Source of the DNA: Arthrobacter_B citreus
GTDB taxonomy: Bacteria; Actinomycetota; Actinomycetes; Actinomycetales; Micrococcaceae
Length of the DNA: 64,000 bases
Strand: one strand, 5' to 3'
Assembly: GCF_042429235.1 (NCBI RefSeq)
Contig: NZ_JBHMBA010000001.1
Positions 18,169 through 25,939 of this stretch are shown here, one piece after another. The translations under genes were made by a program, and so were the position numbers. Every line of letters starts with the position of its first letter. Position 1 is the first letter of the stretch. Below the pieces are notes generated by a model. The model saw only the letters and a list, made by a program, of their open reading frames with translations, did no database searches and was not told where the DNA came from.

Positions 18169-19773
18169 TTACGATTCTCCCGTACCCGCGGCGAAAAACT
18201 CATACTCCCAGCGCGTCGATTCGCGGAAGGCCGAGCGGGTGATCTCCCTGGAATCCTCGGAGCTGCGGTCCAGCACATGTTCCAGAATGCGCACCGCGGC
18301 CGTTGTGGATTCGGCAAAGCCTGGATCGGTGTAGGTGTCCAGCCATTGGGCGTAGGGATGGCCCGGGTGGTTGGCATCCGACAATCGGGTGCCAACATCC
18401 GCATAGATCCAGAAGCACGGCAGGACGGCGCCGACCAGCCGTTCGTATTCGTTCTCCGGACGGCCGGTGACCGGGCCGGCGGCGTCGGCGCTGCCCAGCA
18501 GATGCTGCAGATAGCCGCTGGTCACCGGTCCCGGCGGGACCTCCCGTCCCGCACTTCCCCCGTCCGGCAGCCACGAGGTGTGCAGCTCCATCTCGGTGGC
18601 CAGGGCATCGTAGGCCGCCTTGGCCCAGAACACCTGCTCGTCGAAGGCCGGCGCCAGTTCACTGGCACGCGCCAGTGCCCGGGCGTAGCCGCGGAGGTAC
18701 AGGGCATCTTGGGCCAGGTAGAACCCGAAGGCGTCCCGGCTCAGGGTTCCGCTGCCCAGGGCCCTGACGAAGTCCAGCTCGTCGATGTCCGCCCGGACGG
18801 CGGCCGTCTGCTCCCACAATGCCGCGGTGTGGGGACCGGCGGCTTCCATTGGAGGGGCTTCCTTTACTGCTTCCTGCACCGCTGCGGCGTCCCCGAGCGG
18901 CGTCAGCCCGCGCCGCCACACCCCGTGGAAATGGTGCACCGGGCCGTGGCCGGTGCCGACGTCGAGTTCATCGGCGTTTTCCAGCGCCTCCTGCAGCCAC
19001 TCCTTGGTGGCGGCCAGCGCGTGGTCCCAGCGTCCCGTCCGGGCGTAACAGGTCGCCAGGGCCGCGGACATGGAGCACCCAGTGCCGTGCGTGTTGACCG
19101 TGTCCACCCGCGGCGCCCGCACCTGCAGCACCACCGGGTCCGCAGCCGCGGCGTCGACCAGGGCATCGGGGCACCACTGGCCTTCCAGATGGCCGCCCTT
19201 GACCAGCACCCGCACCCCGTAGGCTCCGGAAAGGCGTTCGCCCTGCGCCAGCGCCGAACTCCAGTCCCCGGCGACGGGTTCCTGCACCAGCACCGCCAGT
19301 TCGGGAAGGTTCGGCGTCACCACGTCCACGCGGTGCAGCAACTGCCGCATGGCGGCCTCCGCGCCCTCGTCCAGCAGCCGGTCTCCGCTGGTGGCGATCA
19401 TGACCGGATCCAGGACCACGGCGGGCACCCGGACCTCAGCCAGCCAGGCGTCAACGGCCTGGGTAATGCCGGCGCTGCCCAGCATGCCGATCTTCACGGC
19501 GTCGATAGTGACGTCGTCGCTCACGGCGTCCAGTTGTTCGCGCAGGAAGCCGACAGGCGGCGTGTGTACGGAGCGGACGCCGCGGGTGTTCTGGGCAACG
19601 AGGGCGGTGACCACCGCCATCCCGTAGCCGCCGGTTGCCGCGATGGATTTCAGGTCGGCCTGGATGCCGGCGCCGCCGGTGGGATCTGTCCCGGCAATAC
19701 TGAGGATCCGGGGAATCCGGGGCGCACCGCGGACGCCGTCGAAGTCCATACCCGTGCGTGGATCGCTGCTCAT
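18169..19773 (-). CDS. thiD: ThiD-TenA fusion: HMP(-P) kinase with thiaminase II
   Basis: A 534-residue bifunctional thiamine salvage enzyme. Residues about 22-280 are the ThiD kinase (SIAGTDPTGGAGIQADLK, VLDPVMIATSG, GTGCSMSAALA), which phosphorylates hydroxymethylpyrimidine twice. Residues about 305-534 are TenA, which hydrolyses aminopyrimidine degradation products. The catalytic cysteine region LPCFWIYADVG is intact, making it a TenA_C type. The gene overlaps thiE by 4 nt and is last in the operon. Neither thiC nor thiG is nearby, so this locus alone supports salvage rather than full synthesis. Confidence 0.94.
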   Translation of the reverse strand: MSSDPRTGMDFDGVRGAPRIPRILSIAGTDPTGGAGIQADLKSIAATGGYGMAVVTALVAQNTRGVRSVHTPPVGFLREQLDAVSDDVTIDAVKIGMLGSAGITQAVDAWLAEVRVPAVVLDPVMIATSGDRLLDEGAEAAMRQLLHRVDVVTPNLPELAVLVQEPVAGDWSSALAQGERLSGAYGVRVLVKGGHLEGQWCPDALVDAAAADPVVLQVRAPRVDTVNTHGTGCSMSAALATCYARTGRWDHALAATKEWLQEALENADELDVGTGHGPVHHFHGVWRRGLTPLGDAAAVQEAVKEAPPMEAAGPHTAALWEQTAAVRADIDELDFVRALGSGTLSRDAFGFYLAQDALYLRGYARALARASELAPAFDEQVFWAKAAYDALATEMELHTSWLPDGGSAGREVPPGPVTSGYLQHLLGSADAAGPVTGRPENEYERLVGAVLPCFWIYADVGTRLSDANHPGHPYAQWLDTYTDPGFAESTTAAVRILEHVLDRSSEDSREITRSAFRESTRWEYEFFAAGTGES

Positions 19774-20465
19774 GCCGGAGTTCCCGCGTTCCAGGCCCGG
19801 ACCAGGTCCGCTGCCGCCTGTTGCGGATCAGCTGCGGCGCAGATGGCTGACACCACTGCGGCACCGGTGGCTCCGGCTGCGCGCAGCGGCCCGACGTCGT
19901 CCTGCAGGATGCCGCCGATGGCCACCACCGGCAGGGGGGCCAGTGCAGCGAAACTGGTGAAACCATCCATCCCCAGCGGTTCCGGATGGTCGGGCTTGGT
20001 GCTGGTGGGCCGGATAACGCCGGCACCGAGATAATCCACCGTGCCAGGCGGCAGCGCCGCCAGGGCATCCAGGTGCTCCGTGGTGTTGGCGGTCAGGCCA
20101 ACGACGGCGTCCGGACCCACCAAGGTGCGCACCAGTTCGGCGGGGAGATCGTTTTGGCCCACGTGCACGCCGTGGACGCCGGCACGCGCGGCACGGGCGG
20201 CAAGATAAATATCAACGCGGTCATCCACCAGCACGGCGGCCCGGCCCTCCGCGGCCTCTGCGACGGCGAGGACGAGGGCATAAAAGTCGGCGGCCGAGGC
20301 GTGCTTTTCCCGCACCTGGATGGTTTCCACGCCGCCGGCCACTGCTGCCCGGACCGTTTCGATGACGCCGCGCGGGCCGCACAGCGCCGTGTCTGTCACC
20401 AGGTAGATGCCGCTGCTGCGGATGCGCTCCCGTGAGCGGGACACGTCCGTCACGCCGGCCTTCAT
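19770..20465 (-). CDS. thiE: Thiamine-phosphate synthase
   Basis: A 231-residue TIM-barrel enzyme joining HMP-PP and thiazole phosphate into thiamine phosphate. The pyrophosphate-binding and catalytic motifs are seen in YLVTDTALCGPRG, VQVREK-like TIQVREKHAS, VDDRVDIYLAARA, HVGQNDLP and the C-terminal VVAIGGI. It overlaps thiM at its 5' end and thiD/tenA at its 3' end, both by 4 nt, so the three are translated in series. It uses the HMP-PP and thiazole phosphate made by its two neighbours. Confidence 0.95.
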   Translation of the reverse strand: MKAGVTDVSRSRERIRSSGIYLVTDTALCGPRGVIETVRAAVAGGVETIQVREKHASAADFYALVLAVAEAAEGRAAVLVDDRVDIYLAARAARAGVHGVHVGQNDLPAELVRTLVGPDAVVGLTANTTEHLDALAALPPGTVDYLGAGVIRPTSTKPDHPEPLGMDGFTSFAALAPLPVVAIGGILQDDVGPLRAAGATGAAVVSAICAAADPQQAAADLVRAWNAGTPA

Positions 20466-21271
20466 GCGATCACCAGCCGCTGCTCCAGGTCCTGCCCGGT
20501 GATGGCTGCGAGGGCGTCGAGGAAGCCGGCGGCAAAGCTGCCCGGTCCGGAGCTTGCCTGTGCGGCGGGTTCAGCCGCAGCTGTGTAAACAGCGGTGGCC
20601 GCTGCCGCGGCCGCCAGCCCGCCGCCGTCGTCGGCCACGGCCAGGAAAGCCGCCGTGACCGCACCAAGGGCGCAGCCGCCGCCGGTAACCCGTGTCAGCA
20701 GCGGATCGCCGTTGCTGATCCGGATGGTTTGCACCCCGTCCGTGATCAGATCGGTGGGTCCTGATACAGCCACCACGGAACCATGCTTCTCCGCGAGCAG
20801 GACTGCTGCGGGCAGGGCAGTTTCCGGGTCATCGGTCGCGTCGACGCCGCGGCCACCGGAACCCAGGCCGGCGAGGGCGATGATCTCCGAGGCGTTTCCG
20901 CGGATGGCGGTGGGCCGATAGCCCAGCAGTTCCGCCGCGAGGGCGGTGCGGACCGGCAGGCTGCCCACGGCCACCGGGTCCAGGACCCAGGGGGTGCCGG
21001 AGTCGTTGGCGGCTTCGGCGGCCTCCAGCATGGCCCGGCGCTGTTCCTCGTGTGGGGTGCCCAGGTTGATCAGCACGCCGGAAGCAGCCCGGGCAAACGG
21101 CCCGGCCTCCCCCGGTATGTCGGTCATGGCCGGTGCCGCGCCCAGCGCCAGCAGCACGTTGGCGGTGAAGTTGGTGACCACGGCGTTGGTCAGGCACTGC
21201 ACCAGCGGCGGCTCGGTGCGGACGCGGTCCAGGAGGGTGGAAACGGTTAATGGTGTCAGGCGAATAGTCAT
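20462..21271 (-). CDS. thiM: Hydroxyethylthiazole kinase
   Basis: A 269-residue ribokinase-like enzyme phosphorylating hydroxyethylthiazole for ThiE. Family motifs include PLVQCLTNAVVTNFTANVLL near the start, VLDPVAVG, and GGGCALGAVTAAFLA with the catalytic cysteine region. I place the start at ATG 21271 (MTIRLTP). The ATG at 21280 is nine bases upstream and directly abuts the AAGGGA ribosome site, which would leave no spacing. That ribosome site lies within the TPP riboswitch, so translation is probably blocked when thiamine pyrophosphate is bound. First gene of the operon. Confidence 0.94.
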   Translation of the reverse strand: MTIRLTPLTVSTLLDRVRTEPPLVQCLTNAVVTNFTANVLLALGAAPAMTDIPGEAGPFARAASGVLINLGTPHEEQRRAMLEAAEAANDSGTPWVLDPVAVGSLPVRTALAAELLGYRPTAIRGNASEIIALAGLGSGGRGVDATDDPETALPAAVLLAEKHGSVVAVSGPTDLITDGVQTIRISNGDPLLTRVTGGGCALGAVTAAFLAVADDGGGLAAAAAATAVYTAAAEPAAQASSGPGSFAAGFLDALAAITGQDLEQRLVIA

Positions 21272-21275
21272 CCGC

Positions 21276-21346
21276 GACATCCCTTCGCTAGTTCGAACTA
21301 GATCAGGTTCAACGGGTGTTATCTCAGCCTGTCGGCACCCCGTGTC
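21276..21346 (-). promoter_or_regulatory. TPP riboswitch (THI element)
   Basis: Read on the minus strand, the conserved blocks appear in order: CGGGGTGCC, GGCTGAGA, ACCCGTTGAACCTGATCTAG, then GCGAAGGGA. P1 can close with GACA (near 21346) and TGTC (21276-21279). The AAGGGA at the 3' side is also the thiM ribosome site, which points to control of translation initiation. A strong terminator hairpin between riboswitch and thiM is not seen. Confidence 0.95.
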
Positions 21347-21402
21347 ACTGCAGTCGACTCTAGGCCATATCCGCGCCGGTGCCCACCGTTGCGCAGAGCG
21401 CG

Positions 21403-21891
21403 TCAGAGGGTGGAGTGTTCCCCGAGCCGGTGATAGGTCCGGTTGTGGTAAACCAGCGGCTCATCCGGGGCGCCGGGTGTCAGGACCTCCAGGACCTCGG
21501 CGGTGACCAGCACCGATGAGCCGACGGCGGTGCGTCCCAGTACGCGGGAACGGAGGGCGCGGGGCACGTCGCGCAGGAGCGGTTCACCGGTGGGAAGCTG
21601 TTCCCAGGCCAGTGCGGAGGTGAAGCGGTCCGATCCCGGGCGGGCGAAAAGGCCGGCGAGGCCGGCGTTCCGGGCACCCAGGAGGTGGACCATGATGGTG
21701 TCGGCGGAGGCGACCACGCCGGCCGAGCCTGAGGCCGAAGCAAGCGAGAACACCAGGATGGCCGGGTCTGCGGAGACTGAGGAAACAGACGATGCGGTGA
21801 GTCCCACCGGGCCGGACCCGCCTGCTGCGGTAATAACGGCCACTCCCGCGGGGTGGGCACGGAAAGCATCCTTGAAAAGGTCTGTCAGCAT
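21403..21891 (-). CDS. Flavin reductase-domain protein
   Basis: A 162-residue protein of the flavin reductase (HpaC/DIM6-NTAB-like) fold. The opening FRAHPAGVAVITA, the flavin-binding GLTASSVSSVSADPAILVFSL and the C-terminal LVYHNRTYHRL are typical. Such enzymes reduce free FMN or FAD with NAD(P)H, often for a two-component monooxygenase, but no monooxygenase is adjacent. The ATG at 21891 has no upstream ribosome site, and the predicted SoxR-type promoter would start the mRNA at or next to that ATG, so it may be leaderless. Regulation by SoxR, encoded just upstream, is a strong inference from the operator. Confidence 0.9.
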   Translation of the reverse strand: MLTDLFKDAFRAHPAGVAVITAAGGSGPVGLTASSVSSVSADPAILVFSLASASGSAGVVASADTIMVHLLGARNAGLAGLFARPGSDRFTSALAWEQLPTGEPLLRDVPRALRSRVLGRTAVGSSVLVTAEVLEVLTPGAPDEPLVYHNRTYHRLGEHSTL

Positions 21892-21897
21892 ATGTCT

Positions 21898-21928
21898 ACG
21901 CTAGAACCTCAACAATGGTTGAGGTCAA
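21898..21928 (-). promoter_or_regulatory. SoxR-type promoter and operator for the flavin reductase gene
   Basis: On the minus strand, TTGACC (21923-21928) and TAGCGT (21898-21903) are separated by 19 bp. That is the over-long spacer typical of MerR-family activation. An 18-bp palindrome, CCTCAAC-AATG-GTTGAGG on the plus strand (21907-21924), overlaps the -35 and fills the spacer. Half-sites CCTCAA/TTGAGG and the relative placement equal those of the E. coli soxS promoter. Confidence 0.8.
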
Positions 21929-22000
21929 ATTGGTGGACACCAAGCGGGAGAATCGGTCTCCCGGAGATGTTCGTCCGGTGCGGGCCGCCTGGTCAGCGCA

Positions 22001-22483
22001 TCAGTAATCCAGGACCGGCGCTCCGGTTCCCCGGCCGGCCGATTCGTCGCCGGGATTCACAAACCGGCATTCGGCGAGCGAGAGGCAGCCGCAGCCGATG
22101 CAGCCGCCAAGGCGGTCCCGCAGAGCCTCCAGGGAATGGATCCGGGCATCCAGTTCCTGCCGCCAGGCCAGTGACAGGCGCTGCCAGTCGCTGTGGTCGG
22201 GCACGGCGTCCTTCGGCAGTTCCTCCAGGGCGCGGGCAATGGTGGCCAGCGGTATTCCGGCACGCTGGGCCGCCCGGATTACCGCCACCCGCCGAAGCAC
22301 GGAGCGGTCAAAGCGCCTCTGGTTCCCCGCCGTGCGGCGGCTGGCGATCAGGCCCTGCCGTTCATAGAAATGCAGCGCGGAAACCGCCACACCACTGCGC
22401 TCGGCAACCTGGCCCACCGTCAGTTCGGACCGGGCCCAGCCGCGTGCATCCGTTGATCCGTCGCTGTCCACCGTCTTGCCCAT
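22001..22483 (-). CDS. soxR: Redox-sensitive MerR-family activator SoxR
   Basis: A 160-residue regulator. The winged helix-turn-helix is at about 22-90 (LTVGQVAERSGVAVSALHFYERQGLI), followed by the dimerisation helix. The [2Fe-2S] cluster motif CIGCGCLSLAEC has the exact SoxR spacing C-x2-C-x-C-x5-C, near residue 130. The start is ATG 22483, with GGAGGGG upstream; the longer ORF has no matching family sequence. SoxR senses redox-cycling compounds or nitric oxide through the cluster. The flavin reductase gene 109 bp downstream carries a matching operator, so it is the likely local target. Confidence 0.96.
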   Translation of the reverse strand: MGKTVDSDGSTDARGWARSELTVGQVAERSGVAVSALHFYERQGLIASRRTAGNQRRFDRSVLRRVAVIRAAQRAGIPLATIARALEELPKDAVPDHSDWQRLSLAWRQELDARIHSLEALRDRLGGCIGCGCLSLAECRFVNPGDESAGRGTGAPVLDY

Positions 22484-22692
22484 GTTCCCCTCCGTCCCTT
22501 CCATTATCTGCCGTCCCGCGGCACCGGCGTGGCGCGCCTCCGCCCCACGCGCCCTGCGGGCTTCCCGCGGGCTTCCCGCGGCAGCCAAGGGAAGGGCTGT
22601 GGCGGGCCGGGCTCTGGCGGTTGCGCCGCCGGCGTGCCTACAGTGGCGCACCAAACAGTGTCCGGGCGCCGGTCCGGGCCGGAAAGGCCCCC

Positions 22693-23688
22693 GTGAGCGA
22701 TGCACCTCCCAGCGCCGGAACCCTGGTGTTCCTGCAGGGCACCGGCAATCCCGATCCGGTTCCTGCCCAGATCATCCGCGAACAGCTGTCGCTGGAGCCC
22801 GGCCTGGCAGATTACACGGTCGTCAATGTCGCGTGGGCAGCCGGAGCCGCCCCCGATATCAGTGTGCTGCCGGCCCTGCCGCCGCGCTACCGGGATCAAT
22901 CCGCCGCTGCGGAACTGACCGGGCCCGACGGCGGACGGGGGCTGGCGTTGGCCGGGATGGACATGGTTCGCATGGGGGCGTCTCCCTGGCCCCCGGCCTC
23001 CGGTGGAGCCTTCGGTGGTGCCTCCGGTGGAGCCTCCGGTGGAGCCTCCGGTGCGGGGACAGCCGCGGATGCGGCCGCTGCGGAGGAGAAGATGCTGGCC
23101 GGCAGCGTGCAGCGGCTGGTGCTGGGGCTGGTCACCGACGCCGCCGTGAACCGGCGCGTGCCGCTGATGGATGCGGCATCGGATTTTTCCCGCAGCATCA
23201 TCTATTACCTCCGCCGCGGAGCCGAGGCACGGTCCGTCATAGCCAATGCCCTGCGGATGTCCCCGCAGGACGCCCCGGTCATCCTGTTCGGCCACAGCCT
23301 CGGCGGGGTGGCCGCCGTGGACCTGGTGACCGGGCCGGAGTGGGACGCCGCCGAAGCGCGGGTCGATCTGCTGGTCACGGCCGGTTCCCAAAGCCCGTGG
23401 CTCTTCCTGCTCGGAGGTTTGGCCCATGTGGGCCCAGGACGGCCGGGGACCGTTCCGGTCCCGTGGCTGAACTTCTGGGATGAACGTGACCTGCTGTCCT
23501 TTTGCGCCGAGGAGGTCTTTTCCGGCAGGGGTGCCCTTATCCGTGATGTTCAGATCACCTCGAATGAACCGTTTCCCGCGTCGCACGGTTCCTACTTCAC
23601 CGATTCCGCCCTGTACCAGGCCATACGCGAGCAGGTGGCGGCTACGGATCCGGTCCGGGGCCGCTCTGGTCCGGACGTCGGGGTTTAG
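22693..23688 (+). CDS. Alpha/beta-hydrolase-like protein with glycine-rich repeat loop
   Basis: A 331-residue protein starting at GTG 22693 with GGAAAGG upstream. It opens with FLQGTGNPDPVP and has the lipase-type nucleophile elbow ILFGHSLGGVAAVDL, with Ser near residue 201, followed by DLLVTAGSQSP. A late acid and His are plausible in WDERDLLSF and ASHGSYF. A glycine/alanine/serine insert (GGAFGGASGG...) near 100-120 is encoded by 12-bp tandem repeats. No signal peptide. Substrate unknown. It is divergent from soxR and 15 bp upstream of ku, so it may be co-transcribed with the repair genes. A conserved link is not known to me. Confidence 0.75.
   Translation: MSDAPPSAGTLVFLQGTGNPDPVPAQIIREQLSLEPGLADYTVVNVAWAAGAAPDISVLPALPPRYRDQSAAAELTGPDGGRGLALAGMDMVRMGASPWPPASGGAFGGASGGASGGASGAGTAADAAAAEEKMLAGSVQRLVLGLVTDAAVNRRVPLMDAASDFSRSIIYYLRRGAEARSVIANALRMSPQDAPVILFGHSLGGVAAVDLVTGPEWDAAEARVDLLVTAGSQSPWLFLLGGLAHVGPGRPGTVPVPWLNFWDERDLLSFCAEEVFSGRGALIRDVQITSNEPFPASHGSYFTDSALYQAIREQVAATDPVRGRSGPDVGV
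22997..23056. repeat. Five 12-bp tandem repeats within the hydrolase gene
   Basis: Units of the form CCTCCGGTGGAG run at 22997-23008, 23009-23020, 23021-23032, 23033-23044 and 23045-23056; the second and last are imperfect. They encode a Ser/Phe-Gly-Gly-Ala loop. Because the unit is a multiple of three, slippage would change loop length without a frameshift. Confidence 0.85.
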
Positions 23689-23703
23689 TGTTCACTGGAC
23701 TAC

Positions 23704-24621
23704 ATGAGAGCCATCTGGAAGGGCGCCATCGCCTTTGGACTGGTCAATGTGCCGGTCAAGGTCTATGCCGCCACGGAAGACCATGACGTCAGCCTGCACC
23801 AGGTCCATGAAAAGGACGGCGGGCGCATCCGCTACCAGCGGCGCTGTGAAATATGCGGCGAAGTCGTGGAGTACAAGGACATTGCCAAGGCCTACGACGA
23901 CGGCGAACAGACCGTGGTGCTCACTGACGAGGACCTGGCGTCCCTGCCGGTGGAAAAGAGCCGGGAAATCGACGTCGTGGAATTCGTGCCCAGTGAGCAG
24001 GTTGACCCCATCCTGTTCAACAAGACCTATTACCTGGAGCCGGATTCCAAGTCCACGAAATCCTATGTGCTGCTGCGCCGGACGCTGGAGGACACCGAAC
24101 GCACGGCCATCGTGCAGTTTTCCCTGCGGCAAAAAAGCCGGCTCGGCGCCCTGCGGGTCCGGGGTGATGTCCTGACCCTGCAGACACTGCTGTGGGAGGA
24201 CGAAGTACGCGAAGCGTCCTTCCCTTCCCTGGACGAAAAGGTGCGGATCAGCGCCAAGGAGCTGGAAATGTCCTCCGCCCTCGTGGATTCCTTCAGTTCG
24301 GACTTCAACCCAGCGGAATTTACCGACGATTACCAGGAACAGCTGAAGACTCTGATCGAAGCGAAGCTGGAAAAGGGCGAGGCGCTGGACACCGAGGAAA
24401 CCTTCGGCGCCGACTCCGAGGACGAGGGCGGCAAGGTGCTGGACCTGATGGAGGCGCTGCGCCGCAGCGTGGAAAAGAACCGCGGCAAAAAATCAGGCGG
24501 GACAAAATCCGGCGGCGCCGGGTCGCGGTCGTCATCGCGCAGCAAGGCCGACGACGGGGAAAGCACCGACAAGAAACCCGCGGCACGGAAAACCGCCGCC
24601 AAAACCAAGAAGGGGGCCTAG
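23704..24621 (+). CDS. ku: Ku protein, NHEJ end-binding factor
   Basis: A 305-residue bacterial Ku. It begins MRAIWKGAIAFGLVNVPVKV, the invariant opening of the family, and forms the Ku beta-barrel core (about 1-250) that rings DNA ends as a homodimer. The C-terminal 45 residues are a low-complexity Lys/Ser/Gly tail, which in other bacterial Ku proteins aids DNA binding and LigD stimulation. The partner ligD is on the other strand 21 kb away. The gene starts 15 bp after the hydrolase gene with no strong ribosome site and is followed closely by a small gene, suggesting an operon. Confidence 0.96.
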   Translation: MRAIWKGAIAFGLVNVPVKVYAATEDHDVSLHQVHEKDGGRIRYQRRCEICGEVVEYKDIAKAYDDGEQTVVLTDEDLASLPVEKSREIDVVEFVPSEQVDPILFNKTYYLEPDSKSTKSYVLLRRTLEDTERTAIVQFSLRQKSRLGALRVRGDVLTLQTLLWEDEVREASFPSLDEKVRISAKELEMSSALVDSFSSDFNPAEFTDDYQEQLKTLIEAKLEKGEALDTEETFGADSEDEGGKVLDLMEALRRSVEKNRGKKSGGTKSGGAGSRSSSRSKADDGESTDKKPAARKTAAKTKKGA

Positions 24622-24624
24622 GCC

Positions 24625-24885
24625 ATGGCCATCACGAACTTTTTCCGCGACCGCAACGGACGGATCCGGATCTTTGAAGCACCCAACCTTCCCATTCTCG
24701 CCTGGGCCGGATTCGGTGCGGCGTCGATGATGGCGCTGACGCCGAAAAACCGCCAGCTGATGGGCAACCTGAGCAAGGGGTCACTGATGTTCTGGGCGCT
24801 GCTGGAGACCACAACGGGGCACAGCCCGTTCCGCCGGACTCTGGGCGCAGCAACCCTCGCCCGGGAAGTCCTCCCCGGAAACTGA
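24625..24885 (+). CDS. Small protein of unknown function downstream of ku
   Basis: An 86-residue protein, ATG three bases after the ku stop. It has a basic start (AITNFFRDRNGRIRIFE), two moderately hydrophobic stretches (LPILAWAGFGAASMMAL and SLMFWALLETTTG) and a basic end. I do not recognise a family; it could be a peripheral or single-pass membrane protein. The tight spacing to ku argues that it is a real, co-translated gene. Comparative genomics would be needed to link it to repair. Confidence 0.55.
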   Translation: MAITNFFRDRNGRIRIFEAPNLPILAWAGFGAASMMALTPKNRQLMGNLSKGSLMFWALLETTTGHSPFRRTLGAATLAREVLPGN

Positions 24886-24916
24886 CAAAGGCGATACAGC
24901 GCTGGTTCCAGTGCGG

Positions 24917-25156
24917 TTACTGTTTGTAGCCTTCAACTTCGCTGATCGGGCGGACCGTCGCCTCCTCCGGGTTTTCGCCGGCGTCCAGCCGGGCGCGGCG
25001 CTGGCGCAGAAGGTCCCAACACTGGTCCAACTGCTCCTCGACCCGCCGCAGCTGTTCCAACCGGTCCTCCGGATGGTCGCCGGCGGGCGAATCCCGCAGC
25101 GTCTGTTCCATTTCCACTAGTTCTGAAATCCGGTGCTGAATCTCGCTGGCATCCAT
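24917..25156 (-). CDS. DUF2630 family protein
   Basis: A 79-residue, highly charged helical protein. The family pattern is clear: EIQHRISELVEMEQTLR, then RLEQLRRVEEQLDQCWDLLRQRRARLDAG and the end VEGYKQ. It is probably a short coiled coil. The function of DUF2630 is unknown. It is convergent with the small gene after ku, with 31 bp between the stops. Confidence 0.88.
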   Translation of the reverse strand: MDASEIQHRISELVEMEQTLRDSPAGDHPEDRLEQLRRVEEQLDQCWDLLRQRRARLDAGENPEEATVRPISEVEGYKQ

Positions 25157-25218
25157 GCCCCTACGCTAGCCACCCGGCGCCTCCGTTACCAGCACCTGGA
25201 TGCCAACCGGATGCGGCG

Positions 25219-25935
25219 TCACCCGGGGAGCAGTTGGCGCAGGAACCTGGAAAAGCCTTCCGGCGCCCGGCCGTCGCGGCGCCCCGACGTCACCACCCGC
25301 AGGGTGTCGGTGGCGGTCCACGCGGTTCCGGCCGCCTTAAGCCGCACCGCAAGGTCAACGTCCTCGTGCGATGCCAGCGGGGCAAATCCGCCGGCCCGGC
25401 GGTATGCCGCGGCACTGAACCCCATGTTGGCCCCGTGAATGTGGGGGTGGTCTTCCCCCAACGGATGCAGCCGCTGCCACGCATACAACTCATCAGCCGT
25501 GAGATCCGCCGGATCGGGAACGGCGGTTCCCAGCACCAGGCCGTAGCCGGCGGCCGCCAGCTGGTGCTGCCGGATGAGCCAGCGTTCCGGCACCACTGTG
25601 TCGGCGTCGGTGTTGGCGATCCACAGGCCGGGACGCTGCGGCTGGGCGGCGATGCCGGCGGAGCGGGCTGCCCCCACCGTGCCGAAGGACCCTGACAGGA
25701 TGCGCAGGGACAGTTCCGGCGCCCACAGCTCCTGGATCCGGGCGGCCGCAGCTGCGGAGCCGTCGGTGCAGGAATCGAGCACCACGGTCACGCTTACCCT
25801 TCCCGGACGGGCACCGGCCGGATCGGCGGCATCCAATGCCCGGGCGGCAGCGTGGACCGAGGAGAGGGCGGCAGGCAGCAGCTGTTCCTCGTTGCGGGCC
25901 GGAAGAACAACAGCCACATGTTCGGGAGCGGTCAA
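25219..25935 (-). CDS. Glycosyltransferase family 2
   Basis: A 238-residue GT-A-fold glycosyltransferase without membrane helices. The N-terminal nucleotide-binding motif is VAVVLPARNEEQLLPAAL; VVLDSCTDGSAAAA follows, then the metal-binding NTDADTVVPERWL (DxD-like) and an acceptor-side HEDVDLAVRL motif. It starts 4 bp after the stop of the deacetylase/methyltransferase gene and is the last gene of a three-gene operon. Donor and acceptor are unknown; neighbours suggest decoration of an acylated or N-acetylated sugar product. Confidence 0.88.
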   Translation of the reverse strand: MTAPEHVAVVLPARNEEQLLPAALSSVHAAARALDAADPAGARPGRVSVTVVLDSCTDGSAAAAARIQELWAPELSLRILSGSFGTVGAARSAGIAAQPQRPGLWIANTDADTVVPERWLIRQHQLAAAGYGLVLGTAVPDPADLTADELYAWQRLHPLGEDHPHIHGANMGFSAAAYRRAGGFAPLASHEDVDLAVRLKAAGTAWTATDTLRVVTSGRRDGRAPEGFSRFLRQLLPG

Positions 25936-25939
25936 CCGG

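Noticed and set aside
17125..20034. 969-codon plus-strand ORF across the pentapeptide and thi genes
   Set aside because: Spans several clear minus-strand genes and their intergenic hairpin; composition is that of an antisense frame.
21272..21280. ATG 21280 as thiM start
   Set aside because: It directly abuts the AAGGGA site and lies in riboswitch P1; ATG 21271 has proper spacing.
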